DNA of 64,000 nucleotides from Aliishimia sp039978895 (GCA_039978895.1 JBDWAL010000018.1:124001-188000), one strand, 5' to 3'. Counted from the first letter of the stretch, positions 16,757-24,509 are shown. Notes: generated from the letters alone by a model not told the origin. Translations and numbers: made by a program.

Positions 16757-17079
16757 GCAATCACGGTATGTGAGTTGTGATCTGCGGTCGCTGAAAAGCA
16801 CCGTTCGTTGGGTGTTGCATTGTTAACGACCAACGAACGCTGTTTGTTGCGTTTTTGACGAAATAGCGTTCGGTGGGGTAAGGATTTAGTAGGGTTTTAT
16901 TAAGCAATATTAAACACTTAACGGACGCCGTTAACGAAAAATGAATTGACAAACTGTGAATTTCTCTGTAGAACTCACAGCACGCTAGAAGACATGATCA
17001 CTTCCGTTTGGAGCAACACGCTTCACGCCACATCATGTCTCTCGTGCGGGGCACCCTTCTGAAAATGAGGTAACCCCAC
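16757..17079 (+). other. Control region and leader of the gene transfer agent cluster
   Basis: A gene-free 323 bp rich in inverted repeats. In order: CGTTCGTTGG (16802-16811) and its complement CCAACGAACG (16830-16839); a related CGTTCGGTGG (16867-16876); TTAACGG/CCGTTAA around ACG (16918-16934); the promoter TTGACA-N17-TAGAAC (16946-16974); CTGTGA/TCACAG (16954-16980); and AGACATGAT/ATCATGTCT (16990-17040) in the presumed leader. The region at 16885-16936 is A+T-rich with repeated TTAA, possibly half-sites of a CtrA-type regulator, though no exact TTAA-N7-TTAA was found. Confidence 0.6.
16946..16974 (+). promoter_or_regulatory. Candidate promoter of the GTA cluster with overlapping inverted repeat
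   Basis: A perfect -35 box TTGACA (16946-16951), 17-nt spacer and TAGAAC (16969-16974). The inverted repeat CTGTGA (16954-16959) / TCACAG (16975-16980) spans the spacer and -10 box, an arrangement expected for an operator. A start near 16981 would leave a leader of about 100 nt to g1. Confidence 0.5.
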
Positions 17080-17406
17080 ATGACCATGATCAAACTTGAG
17101 CAAAAGATCAAAGAGCAAGAAGAGCTGTTGGAAATCGCGCGCGGAGAAGTCCGTCGCTTGATGAAGGAGATTATCGACTTTCGCAAAACCCTAGAGTCAC
17201 CGAACGGTGATGCAACATCTTCGAAAGTTCCAGAGATTAAAAATCTGGGCACTCTCGTGAAATCCTGCATAGAGGTGGAGAAACAACTTGGAAAATGTGA
17301 AGACGAACGAGCCGGAATCGCCCAATGCGGCGTCGCCTTCGACCTTAGAGCAGCCCGGGATTCGATTGGGTGCAAGCTGGATAGCCTCCGCCGATGCTGT
17401 GATTAA
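17080..17406 (+). CDS. g1: GTA small terminase-like protein (g1)
   Basis: A 108-residue protein; positions 5-45 are a strongly charged helical/coiled-coil segment (LEQKIKEQEELLEIARGEVRR), as expected for the oligomerising part of a small terminase. RcGTA g1 has been reported to work with the large terminase in DNA packaging, apparently without sequence-specific cos or pac recognition. GAGG lies 9 nt before ATG 17080. The last 119 nt overlap the start of g2 in another frame; the C-terminal end is Cys-rich (IAQCGVAF, GCKL, RRCCD), which may reflect the constraint of double coding. Confidence 0.75.
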   Translation: MTMIKLEQKIKEQEELLEIARGEVRRLMKEIIDFRKTLESPNGDATSSKVPEIKNLGTLVKSCIEVEKQLGKCEDERAGIAQCGVAFDLRAARDSIGCKLDSLRRCCD

Positions 17407-18706
17407 AGACCTATTCTTGCAAAATTTGGACGAGGGAGAGCTTCGCGCTCTCCCTTACTTATTTGAGTTCTGGGCCATGCCGCATCAACTCGCGCCGAGC
17501 GGGGATTGGCGGTCTTGGGTCATTTTAGGCGGGCGCGGTGCGGGCAAGACGCGTGCAGGTGCGGAATGGGTTCGCGCGCAAGTCGAGGGGGCAATGCCGT
17601 TTGATCCCGGTAAAGCCAGTCGTGTGGCATTGGTCGGCGAAACCATCGACCAAGTGCGCGACGTGATGATATTTGGCGAAAGCGGGATATTAGCCTGTTC
17701 GCCAGAAGACCGCCGCCCCACATGGGAAGCCGGGCGTAAGCGTTTGGTCTGGCCCAACGGGGCCGTGGCCACCGTGCATTCCGCGTTCAACCCCGAGGGT
17801 CTGCGCGGGCCGCAATTTGATGCGGCATGGGTCGACGAGTTGGCCAAGTGGCCCAATGCGGAAAACACCTGGGACATGCTGCAATTTGCGCTGCGATTGG
17901 GCGATGATCCGCGCTGTTGCGTCACCACGACGCCCAAGAACGTCGATGTGTTGAAGCGGTTGTTGAAATCGCCATCAACCGTGCAAACCCATGCCAAGAC
18001 CGAAGCCAACCGGGCCAATCTGGCGGATTCGTTTTTGAAGGAAGTGCGCGAGCGCTACAAGAACACCCGTTTGGGGCGCCAAGAATTGGACGGAGTTTTG
18101 CTGGCGGATGCAGAAGGGGCGCTTTGGACATCTGCGATGATCGAAGCGGCGCAAGCCAAGCGATTGCCGGATTTGGACCGGATCGTGGTGGCGCTAGATC
18201 CGGCTGTGACCAGTGGATCAAGTGCGGACGAGTGCGGGATCATCGTGGCGGGGGCGGTGACGCAAGGACCTGTGCAGGACTGGCGGGCCTATGTGTTGGC
18301 GGATCGAACCATCTCGGGGGCATCACCCTTGCAATGGGCCGAAGCCGCCGTTGAGGCGATGAAGGAATTTGACGCGGATCGGTTGGTGGCAGAAGTGAAC
18401 CAAGGCGGTGATCTGGTCGAGCAAGTCGTGCGCCAAGTCGACCCGCTGGTGCCCTTTACCAAAGTTCATGCCACACGGGGCAAGATCATCCGCGCCGAGC
18501 CTGTGGCGGCTTTATATGAGCAAGGGCGGGTCTTTCATGTGGACAGCATGCCAGCACTTGAGGATCAAATGGTGCAAATGACGACGCTTGGGTACAAGGG
18601 CACCGGCAGTCCGGATCGGGTGGATGCGTTGGTTTGGGCGCTGCACGCGTTGATCGTAGGCAAGCGCAAGGATGACGGGCGCATGGCGGCGGTGCGCAGT
18701 CTGTAG
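17288..18706 (+). CDS. g2: GTA large terminase, ATPase-nuclease (g2)
   Basis: Motor that pumps host DNA into GTA heads and cuts it when full. The 472-residue frame has Walker A GGRGAGKT (81-88), Walker B FDAAWVDE (Asp183, Glu184), the coupling motif CVTTTPK (about 211-217) and a RNase H-like nuclease domain with Asp304 in VVALDPAVTSG and a late acidic DRVDALVWAL. The start is TTG 17288 with AGGTGGAG 7 nt upstream, overlapping g1 by 119 nt; a later start (for example GTG 17399) would also preserve the ATPase domain. A hairpin with T tract follows the gene. Confidence 0.93.
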   Translation: MENVKTNEPESPNAASPSTLEQPGIRLGASWIASADAVIKDLFLQNLDEGELRALPYLFEFWAMPHQLAPSGDWRSWVILGGRGAGKTRAGAEWVRAQVEGAMPFDPGKASRVALVGETIDQVRDVMIFGESGILACSPEDRRPTWEAGRKRLVWPNGAVATVHSAFNPEGLRGPQFDAAWVDELAKWPNAENTWDMLQFALRLGDDPRCCVTTTPKNVDVLKRLLKSPSTVQTHAKTEANRANLADSFLKEVRERYKNTRLGRQELDGVLLADAEGALWTSAMIEAAQAKRLPDLDRIVVALDPAVTSGSSADECGIIVAGAVTQGPVQDWRAYVLADRTISGASPLQWAEAAVEAMKEFDADRLVAEVNQGGDLVEQVVRQVDPLVPFTKVHATRGKIIRAEPVAALYEQGRVFHVDSMPALEDQMVQMTTLGYKGTGSPDRVDALVWALHALIVGKRKDDGRMAAVRSL

Positions 18707-18747
18707 GCAAGCCCCAAAGCCCACACACATACGCATTCTTCACGCAG

Positions 18748-18772
18748 CGCGTCCCCAAGGGGGCGCGTTTTT
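18748..18772 (+). terminator. Terminator-like hairpin between terminase and portal genes
   Basis: CGCGTCCCC (18748-18756) can pair with GGGGGCGCG (18759-18767, one G-T wobble) and is followed by TTTTT (18768-18772). It lies 40 bp after the g2 stop and would stop or attenuate transcription entering the structural genes. Confidence 0.6.
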
Positions 18773-18925
18773 GCGTTTGGGGCAAGCTTCTATTCGTAAA
18801 CAGAAATTAACGTTTGGTCGTTGGGACCGTGCGGTGGTCGAAACGCATTTTAATCAATTAAGTCGATAACTGTTTTCAAGACGCCGGGCATCGAGCCTAG
18901 GCCGCAACCCAAGGAGCAGCTCAAC

Positions 18926-20128
18926 ATGGCCTTCGACTTTCTTCGCCGCAGCACCTCAGAGGCAACAGCCGCCGCAAACCCTGCCGCGGAAACCAAAGCC
19001 AGCGCTGCAGGTCGTGTCATCGCGTGGCAGACCGGTGGTCGCGTGGCATGGAGCCCTCGGGACGCAGTATCGCTCACACGCACCGGATTTTCGGGCAACC
19101 CAGTTGGGTTTCGCTCAGTCAAGTTGATCGCTGAAGCCGCCTCCGCGTTGCCATTGGTGTTGCAAGACCGCAGCCAACGGTTTGACACGCATCCCTTGAT
19201 CTCCCTTTTAAACCGTCCCAACGCAACCCAAGGTCAAGCCGAGTTAATGGAAGCGCTTTTTGGGCAATTGCTATTATCCGGGAACGCCTATGTGGAAGCG
19301 GTGGGCGAAGACGGCGCACCCGTGGAAATGCATGTGCTACGCTCGGACCGGATGTCCGTCGTGCCAGGCAATGACGGTTGGCCCGTTGCATTCGATTACG
19401 CCGTGGGCGGGCGCAAGCATCGCTTTGACGCCAGCGGGCAGCCCGGCCCAATCTGTCACATTCGCAGCTTCCACCCGCAAGACGACCACTACGGGTTCTC
19501 GCCCATGCAAGCCTGCGCCATGGCGTTGGACGTTCACAACGCAGCCTCGCGTTGGAGCAAAGCGTTGCTCGACAACGCCGCGCGCCCATCGGGGGCCATC
19601 GTTTACAAGGGGCAAGACGGGCAGGGCAGTTTGTCTTCCGATCAATACGAGCGCCTCGTGAACGAAGTCGAAAGCAATCATCAAGGCGCGCGAAACGCCG
19701 GGCGGCCCATGTTGTTAGAAGGCGGGTTGGACTGGAAGCCCATGGGGTTCTCCCCCTCGGATATGGAGTTTCAGAAAACCAAGGAAGCCGCCGCGCGTGA
19801 AATCGCGCTCGCCTTTGGGGTGCCGCCAATGTTGTTGGGAATTCAAGGGGATGCGACCTATTCCAACTACCAAGAAGCGCACCGGGCCTTTTATCGGTTG
19901 ACCGTTTTGCCCTTAGCCACGCGGGTCGCAGCGGCGTTGGGGTCTTGGTTGTCGCAATATGTCGGGGAAGAGCTGACGCTAAAGCCAGACCTTGATCAGG
20001 TGCCAGCACTGGCATCCGAGCGGGATTCGCAATGGTCACGGGTGGCAAGTGCGGACTTCCTAGACGCCCGCGAAAAGCGCGCACTCTTGGGACTGCCGCC
20101 CATGGCGGAGGATCTAAGCGATGAGTGA
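18926..20128 (+). CDS. g3: GTA portal protein (g3)
   Basis: HK97-type portal of 400 residues, forming the dodecameric DNA channel at one capsid vertex. The sequence shows the usual PLISLLNRPN, GNAYVEAVGEDGAPVEMHVLR, and the later DMEFQKTKEAAAREIALAFGVPPMLLG and DATYSNYQEAHRAFYRLTVLPL blocks of phage portal proteins. A 219-bp gap with a terminator-like hairpin separates it from g2, whereas it overlaps g3.5 by 8 nt. AAGGAG lies 9 nt upstream of ATG 18926. Confidence 0.95.
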   Translation: MAFDFLRRSTSEATAAANPAAETKASAAGRVIAWQTGGRVAWSPRDAVSLTRTGFSGNPVGFRSVKLIAEAASALPLVLQDRSQRFDTHPLISLLNRPNATQGQAELMEALFGQLLLSGNAYVEAVGEDGAPVEMHVLRSDRMSVVPGNDGWPVAFDYAVGGRKHRFDASGQPGPICHIRSFHPQDDHYGFSPMQACAMALDVHNAASRWSKALLDNAARPSGAIVYKGQDGQGSLSSDQYERLVNEVESNHQGARNAGRPMLLEGGLDWKPMGFSPSDMEFQKTKEAAAREIALAFGVPPMLLGIQGDATYSNYQEAHRAFYRLTVLPLATRVAAALGSWLSQYVGEELTLKPDLDQVPALASERDSQWSRVASADFLDAREKRALLGLPPMAEDLSDE

Positions 20129-20330
20129 CAAGTTCGAATGTGCGCCCGGTTTGCGACTGCAAGCGCATGAGCGATTGGCGGACGTACACCAGCGCAATCT
20201 GGAACGCCGGCTTGATCGGATCGAACAAACCATGGAGCGGCTAGAGAAGCGGCTTTGGCTAACAGTGTATGGGGTTTGCGCCGTGATATTGGCGCAAGGC
20301 GTACAAAGTTTTCTGGCGGTGACGCCGTGA
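20121..20330 (+). CDS. g3.5: GTA head formation protein (g3.5 family)
   Basis: A 69-residue protein of the small family that follows the portal in Rhodobacterales GTAs. It has a charged helical N-terminal part (RLADVHQRNLERRLDRIEQT) and a C-terminal hydrophobic segment (LWLTVYGVCAVILAQGVQSF) that could insert in the membrane. The ATG overlaps the end of g3 by 8 nt, so its translation is coupled. The position and length match the gene annotated as rcc01685 in R. capsulatus; the precise role in head assembly is not established. Confidence 0.8.
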   Translation: MSDKFECAPGLRLQAHERLADVHQRNLERRLDRIEQTMERLEKRLWLTVYGVCAVILAQGVQSFLAVTP

Positions 20331-20353
20331 CATGCGAGCAAAGGGTGACAGAA

Positions 20354-20908
20354 ATGAGCCATGAATTAGAGCGCAAATTTGCCAAGTTTGGCGATAGTCT
20401 TGCGGTGACAGACGGCACCGAGATCGAAGGCTATGCCAGCTTATTTGGGGAAGGCGATCAGGGGGGCGATGTTGTGGGCAAAGGGGCCTATGCGGCCTCG
20501 CTCAAAGGGGCGGCCAAGGACGGACGCAAAATCAAGATGCTCTGGCAGCACGATCCCGCGCAACCCATCGGGGTTTGGGACGACGTGCGCGAAGACGCCA
20601 AGGGGCTTTGGGTCAAAGGGCGTCTTTTAGAGGCCACGCAAAAGGGCCGTGAAGCCGCCGCGTTGATCGAAGCGGGAGCATTAGACGGATTATCGATTGG
20701 CTATCGTACAGTGCGGGCCAGCAAGGATGAAAAGGGCCAACGGCTCTTGACGGAACTGGAGCTTTGGGAAGTCTCACTTGTGACCTTTCCAATGCTTCCC
20801 AGTGCGCGGGTTGCAGCCAAGGCGGATAACACCGCTGAGGCAGACCTGATGCGCGATCTGGCGGCGGCCTTCACAGGTGCGCGCGCTTCACTGGGGCGTG
20901 CCGAGTAG
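20354..20908 (+). CDS. g4: GTA prohead protease (g4)
   Basis: HK97-family (U35) maturation protease, 184 residues, that trims the capsid protein during head assembly. It contains EIEGYASLFGEGDQGGDVVGKGAYA, the catalytic His region KMLWQHDPAQPIGVW (about residue 64) and the catalytic Ser in GALDGLSIGYRTV, followed by LWEVSLVTFPMLP. ATG 20354, with AAAGGG 8 nt upstream, is chosen; longer frames from TTG 20255 run inside g3.5. The capsid gene follows after 133 bp. Confidence 0.92.
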   Translation: MSHELERKFAKFGDSLAVTDGTEIEGYASLFGEGDQGGDVVGKGAYAASLKGAAKDGRKIKMLWQHDPAQPIGVWDDVREDAKGLWVKGRLLEATQKGREAAALIEAGALDGLSIGYRTVRASKDEKGQRLLTELELWEVSLVTFPMLPSARVAAKADNTAEADLMRDLAAAFTGARASLGRAE

Positions 20909-21041
20909 CGCACCACATAGCACTTTGTGAGGACCTGGAACCGGACGGTTTTGTCTTTTGCCATCAGTGAAAGCGCACCATCCGACATCATCAATTCCGC
21001 GCCCACACACAGTGCGTCACCAACCTGCAAAGGGGTAACCA

Positions 21042-22220
21042 ATGAGCAGAACCGAGGCGAAAGCCACGGCCGGGGGAGGTTTGTCCCCGGCGCATGAGGC
21101 GCGTGAAGCCGTGACGGGATTTCTGTCCGACTTCAAGGACTTCCAAACCGACATTGAGACCAAACTTCAACTGCAAGAAGAGCGAATGACCATGCTGGAT
21201 CGCAAAACTGTTTCCTACAACCGTACTCCTTTGAGCCAAGGAGCCGATTTCGATGCACCCCATCAAAAAGCCTTCAACGCATATCTGCGTTCGGGCGATG
21301 ATGACGGTCTGCGCGGACTTGAGTTCGAGGCCAAAGGTCTGTCGAGCCAAGTCAACTCTGACGGGGGCTATCTGGTCGACCCACAAACCGCCGACAGCAT
21401 CAAATCCGTACTCACAGCCACCGCATCCATCCGTGCGATCGCCAACGTTGTGAACGTCGAATCCACATCTTTTGACGTGTTAATCGATCACACGGAAATG
21501 GCCGCAGGCTGGGCCACAGAGACCGGCAATTCGGCAGAAACAGACACGCCGCAAATCGACCGCATCTCGATCCCATTGCACGAATTGAGCGCGCTTCCCA
21601 AAGCGTCCCAACGTCTGTTGGACGACAGTGCATTCGACATCGAAGGCTGGCTGGCCCACCGTATCGCGGACAAGTTTGCACGTGCCGAAGCATCTGCTTT
21701 TGTGAGCGGTGACGGCGTGGACAAACCCAAAGGGTTCCTTAGCCACACCATCGTTGAGAACGATGCATGGGCGTGGAATTCATTGGGTTATGTCGCCTCT
21801 GGGGAAGACGGCAATCTGTCGCCCGATTCCATCGTTGATCTGGTGTATTCGCTGGGTGCGGAATACCGTGCAGGCGCTGCGTTTGTGATGAATTCCAAGA
21901 CCGTAGGTCAAGTGCGCAAGCTCAAAGACAACGACGGACGCTTCTTGTGGACCGACGGCATGCAAGCCGGTGAGCCCGCGCAATTGATGGGCTATCCAGT
22001 GCTCGTCGCGGAAGACATGCCCGATCCAGACACAGACGCATTTGCAATCGCCTTTGGCAACTTTGCCGTCGGTTACACCGTTGCCGAACGTCCTGATCTG
22101 CGTGTTTTGCGTGACCCCTTCAGCGCCAAGCCACACGTGTTGTTCTATGCCACCAAGCGTGTTGGCGGCGACGTCAGCGACTTTGCGGCGATCAAAATCC
22201 TGAAACTCGGCACCAGCTAA
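21042..22220 (+). CDS. g5: GTA major capsid protein (g5)
   Basis: HK97-fold major capsid protein, 392 residues. Residues about 1-100 are a charged helical scaffold-like region (delta domain: DFKDFQTDIETKLQLQEERM) likely to be removed by the g4 protease, followed by GLSSQVNSDGGYLVDPQTAD where the mature protein would begin (about residue 105). Conserved later blocks are KAPHELSALPKAS-like PLHELSALPKASQRLLDDSA and RVLRDPFSAKPHVLFYATKRVGGDV. AAAGGGG lies upstream of ATG 21042. A stable hairpin follows the stop codon. Confidence 0.96.
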   Translation: MSRTEAKATAGGGLSPAHEAREAVTGFLSDFKDFQTDIETKLQLQEERMTMLDRKTVSYNRTPLSQGADFDAPHQKAFNAYLRSGDDDGLRGLEFEAKGLSSQVNSDGGYLVDPQTADSIKSVLTATASIRAIANVVNVESTSFDVLIDHTEMAAGWATETGNSAETDTPQIDRISIPLHELSALPKASQRLLDDSAFDIEGWLAHRIADKFARAEASAFVSGDGVDKPKGFLSHTIVENDAWAWNSLGYVASGEDGNLSPDSIVDLVYSLGAEYRAGAAFVMNSKTVGQVRKLKDNDGRFLWTDGMQAGEPAQLMGYPVLVAEDMPDPDTDAFAIAFGNFAVGYTVAERPDLRVLRDPFSAKPHVLFYATKRVGGDVSDFAAIKILKLGTS

Positions 22221-22233
22221 GTCGAGAGCGAAC

Positions 22234-22267
22234 GGACAGGGTGTTTGCTTCCACTGGCACCCTGTTC
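22234..22267 (+). other. Stable hairpin after the capsid gene, no T tract
   Basis: ACAGGGTG (22236-22243) pairs perfectly with CACCCTGT (22258-22265), extendable to 10 bp with a G-T pair, and a 14-nt loop. It is 15 bp after the g5 stop codon. It may protect the 3' end of abundant capsid mRNA; that is inference. Confidence 0.55.
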
Positions 22268-22407
22268 CTCGGGCGCGCGCCGTATGCCGTCGCGTTGTCT
22301 AGCTGCTCCCTCCGTCCGAGCAATGCGGAGGTGGCGCGCGTCCAACTCAATCCCGTCGAGCGGCCCCTTGCTGGCCCCTCGTACCCGCCGCCTTCGGAGA
22401 GAAAATC

Positions 22408-23007
22408 ATGATGTTAATCGAAGAAACAGCCCTGCCGGACGCAACCTTGCCCGTCGAAGAGTTCCGCGCTCATCTGCGTCTGGGCAGTGGGTTTGGTGAT
22501 GAAACACTGCAAGACGCCGTGTTATTCAGCTTTTTGCGCGCCGCCATGAGTGCCATCGAGGCGCGGACCGGGAAAATTCTGTTGGAACGCGGATTTCTAT
22601 GGTCCCTGACCAAATGGCAAGGCGTGGACGTGCAAGCCTTGCCCGTATCACCCGTGCGCGCCTTAAACCGTGTCACGCTTATTGCGAAAGACGGCAACGG
22701 CACCGAGGTCGATCTGGCAACCCTGCGGCTTGAAAGCAGCACGCAAGAAGCCCGCATCATCGCATTAGGGTCCATGCTGCCCACACTTCCCGCCTCAGGA
22801 TCCGTGGACATTCGGTTCACCGCCGGGTGGGGGGCAAGCTGGGGCGATCTGCCACCAGATCTGGCACAAGCGGTGCTGCTCTTGGCCTCGCATTACTATG
22901 AATTTCGCAGTGAAACATCGCTGAGTTCGGGGTGCATGCCCTTTGGTGTGTCCAGTCTATTGGAGCGCTACCGGCCCATGCGCATCGGATTTGGAGTCGG
23001 TCAATGA
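22408..23007 (+). CDS. g6: GTA head-tail adaptor (g6)
   Basis: A 199-residue protein of the phage gp6-like connector type, which forms the ring under the portal. The helical N-terminal part (TLPVEEFRAHLRLGSGFGDE, FLRAAMSAIEARTGKILLER) and the block PPDLAQAVLLLASHYYEFRSE are typical of connector/adaptor proteins. The gene starts 187 bp after the capsid gene, and its stop overlaps the start of g7 (ATGA). All later GTA genes are tightly packed from here on. Confidence 0.88.
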   Translation: MMLIEETALPDATLPVEEFRAHLRLGSGFGDETLQDAVLFSFLRAAMSAIEARTGKILLERGFLWSLTKWQGVDVQALPVSPVRALNRVTLIAKDGNGTEVDLATLRLESSTQEARIIALGSMLPTLPASGSVDIRFTAGWGASWGDLPPDLAQAVLLLASHYYEFRSETSLSSGCMPFGVSSLLERYRPMRIGFGVGQ

Positions 23008-23345
23008 GCAAAATACCGCATTTGAACCGGCGTCTGTCGTTAGACGCGCGGGGGCATCTTTTTGACGGTGCGGGCGGGTACGAGCCGCTTTGGAGCGAAC
23101 TTGGCGTGCACTGGGCGGAAGTCACCCCGCGTTCAGGACGTGAGCGGCAAGGCAAGAACGCGCCCCTGTCTAACGTGGGGTACAAAATCACCGTGCGGTC
23201 CGCTCCAGTTGGCAATCCCGCGCGCCCGCTACCAGAACAGCGCTTTCGCGATGGGAACCGGATTTTTCACATCAAAGGCGTGGCCGAAAGCGATCAGCAA
23301 GGTCTGTATCTGACCTGCTTTGTTGAAGAGGAGGTCGTGGCATGA
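23004..23345 (+). CDS. g7: GTA head closure/stopper protein (g7)
   Basis: A 113-residue protein of the phage head-tail joining family (SPP1 gp16-like). It is identified by its position between adaptor and tail terminator and by its small beta-rich sequence (GYEPLWSELGVHWAEVTPRSG, GYKITVRSAP, RFRDGNRIFHIKGVAESD). ATG 23004 overlaps the g6 stop codon by 4 nt, and its own stop overlaps the ATG of g8 by 4 nt, so the three are translationally coupled. Stoppers retain DNA in the head after packaging. Confidence 0.85.
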   Translation: MSKIPHLNRRLSLDARGHLFDGAGGYEPLWSELGVHWAEVTPRSGRERQGKNAPLSNVGYKITVRSAPVGNPARPLPEQRFRDGNRIFHIKGVAESDQQGLYLTCFVEEEVVA

Positions 23346-23752
23346 GTTATGCAACCTCATTTGCGCTTCAAAGCAGCGTTTACAGCGCGCTCATCGGTGA
23401 TGCAGGGGTCAACGCGCTGGTCGGAGACGCCGTTTACGACGCACTACCGCCGGGACACCTGCCGCCGCTTTATGTGAGCCTTGGAACCGAAACGGCGCGA
23501 GACGCATCCGACAAGACCGGCTACGGGGCCTGGCACATCTTTACGATTTCGGTGCTGTCCACCGGGTCAAGTTTTGCCAAGGCCAAGTCTGTCGCAGCCG
23601 CCATCTGTGATGCGTTGATAGATCAGGACCTCAATATGGACCGGGGGCGGCTGGTGTCGCTCGGGTTCGACCGAGCCCGCGCCCTGCGCATTCAGCAAGG
23701 TTCGGGGCGCCAAATAGACCTGCGTTTTCGGGCGCGCGTCGAAGACAACTAA
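23342..23752 (+). CDS. g8: GTA tail terminator protein (g8, DUF3168)
   Basis: A 136-residue DUF3168-type protein. The family signature is seen in LQSSVYSALIGDAGVNALVGDAVYD, PPLYVSLGTETARDASDKTG and FTISVLSTGSSFAKAKSVAAAI. Tail terminators cap the tail tube at the head-proximal end and set its docking to the stopper. The ATG overlaps the g7 stop by 4 nt, and g9 starts 26 bp downstream. Confidence 0.9.
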   Translation: MSYATSFALQSSVYSALIGDAGVNALVGDAVYDALPPGHLPPLYVSLGTETARDASDKTGYGAWHIFTISVLSTGSSFAKAKSVAAAICDALIDQDLNMDRGRLVSLGFDRARALRIQQGSGRQIDLRFRARVEDN

Positions 23753-23778
23753 GCAACTGACAAGATTGGAGACATCCG

Positions 23779-24192
23779 ATGGGTGCACAAAATGGTAAAG
23801 ACCTTTTGATCAAGGTCGATATGGACGGCACAGGCGCATTTCAGACGCTTGCAGGACTGCGTGCCACACGCATCAGCTTCAACGCGGAGCAAGTCGATGT
23901 GACCTCGCTTGAGAGCACAGGCGGGTGGCGCGAACTTTTATCCGGAGCAGGCGTGCGATCCGCAAACATTTCCGGGTCGGGCGTGTTCAAAGACAACGTG
24001 ACCGACGAACGGGCACGCCAACTGTTCTTTGACGGTGAAACGCCCGCCTTCCAAGTCATCGTTCCAGATTTCGGGATCATCGAAGGGGCGTTTCAAGTGT
24101 CGTCCCTTGAATATGCGGGCAGCCACAACGGCGAGGCCAGCTATGAGTTGGCGATGGCCTCTGCGGGCGCGCTCACATTCACGGCCATCTGA
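23779..24192 (+). CDS. g9: GTA major tail tube protein (g9)
   Basis: A 137-residue phage TP901-1-type major tail protein: GAQNGKDLLIKVDMDGTGAF at the N-terminus, RISFNAEQVDVTSLESTGGW, and a C-terminal SLEYAGSHNGEASYELAMASAG. Hexamers of this protein stack to form the tail tube. GGAGA is found 8 nt upstream of ATG 23779. The next gene, g10, begins 2 nt after its stop. Confidence 0.93.
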   Translation: MGAQNGKDLLIKVDMDGTGAFQTLAGLRATRISFNAEQVDVTSLESTGGWRELLSGAGVRSANISGSGVFKDNVTDERARQLFFDGETPAFQVIVPDFGIIEGAFQVSSLEYAGSHNGEASYELAMASAGALTFTAI

Positions 24193-24194
24193 GG

Positions 24195-24509
24195 ATGGGC
24201 AATCCGTGGAGGGGTGAAGTGGCGTTAGTCATCGACGGGCAAAGCCACAATCTGCGGCTCAGCCTTGGGGCGCTTGCGCAACTTGAGGACGCATTAGACG
24301 CCGGGTCATTGGTGGAACTCGTACAACGATTTGAAAACGGGGCCTATCGCAGTCGCGATGTTGTGTCAGTTTTGCAAGCCGGGCTGACAGGTGCGCAAAT
24401 TGTTCCGATGCCAGATCTGATGCACGCAGACATCGAGGGCGGGCCAATGCGGGCCGCTCAAGTCGCCGCGCAACTCTTGGTGCGTGCCTTCACCTTGCCC
24501 AACCCATGA
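24195..24509 (+). CDS. g10: GTA tail assembly protein (g10)
   Basis: A 104-residue protein of the GTA gp10 family. The N-terminal strand-rich part (WRGEVALVIDGQSHNLRLSLGAL) precedes a helical segment (LEDALDAGSLVELVQRFENG). Its position between tube and tape-measure genes equals that of tail-chaperone genes (gpG/gpGT) in long-tailed phages, so a chaperone role for the tape measure is inferred. Its stop overlaps the g10.1 start by 4 nt. Confidence 0.85.
   Translation: MGNPWRGEVALVIDGQSHNLRLSLGALAQLEDALDAGSLVELVQRFENGAYRSRDVVSVLQAGLTGAQIVPMPDLMHADIEGGPMRAAQVAAQLLVRAFTLPNP

Noticed and set aside
16885..16936. CtrA binding site (TTAA-N7-TTAA) in the GTA control region
   Set aside because: Several TTAA half-sites are present, but the spacings I find are 4, 6 or more than 7, so no exact full site can be claimed.
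19119..20228. Long minus-strand open frame of 369 codons opposite the portal gene
   Set aside because: Antisense to a well-supported portal protein; the Arg/Pro-rich translation is typical of shadow frames in GC-rich DNA.
20701..21042. Minus-strand open frame covering the g4-g5 gap
   Set aside because: It is mostly an antisense shadow of the protease gene; the rest lies in the leader of the capsid gene, with no ribosome-binding site and no recognisable domain.
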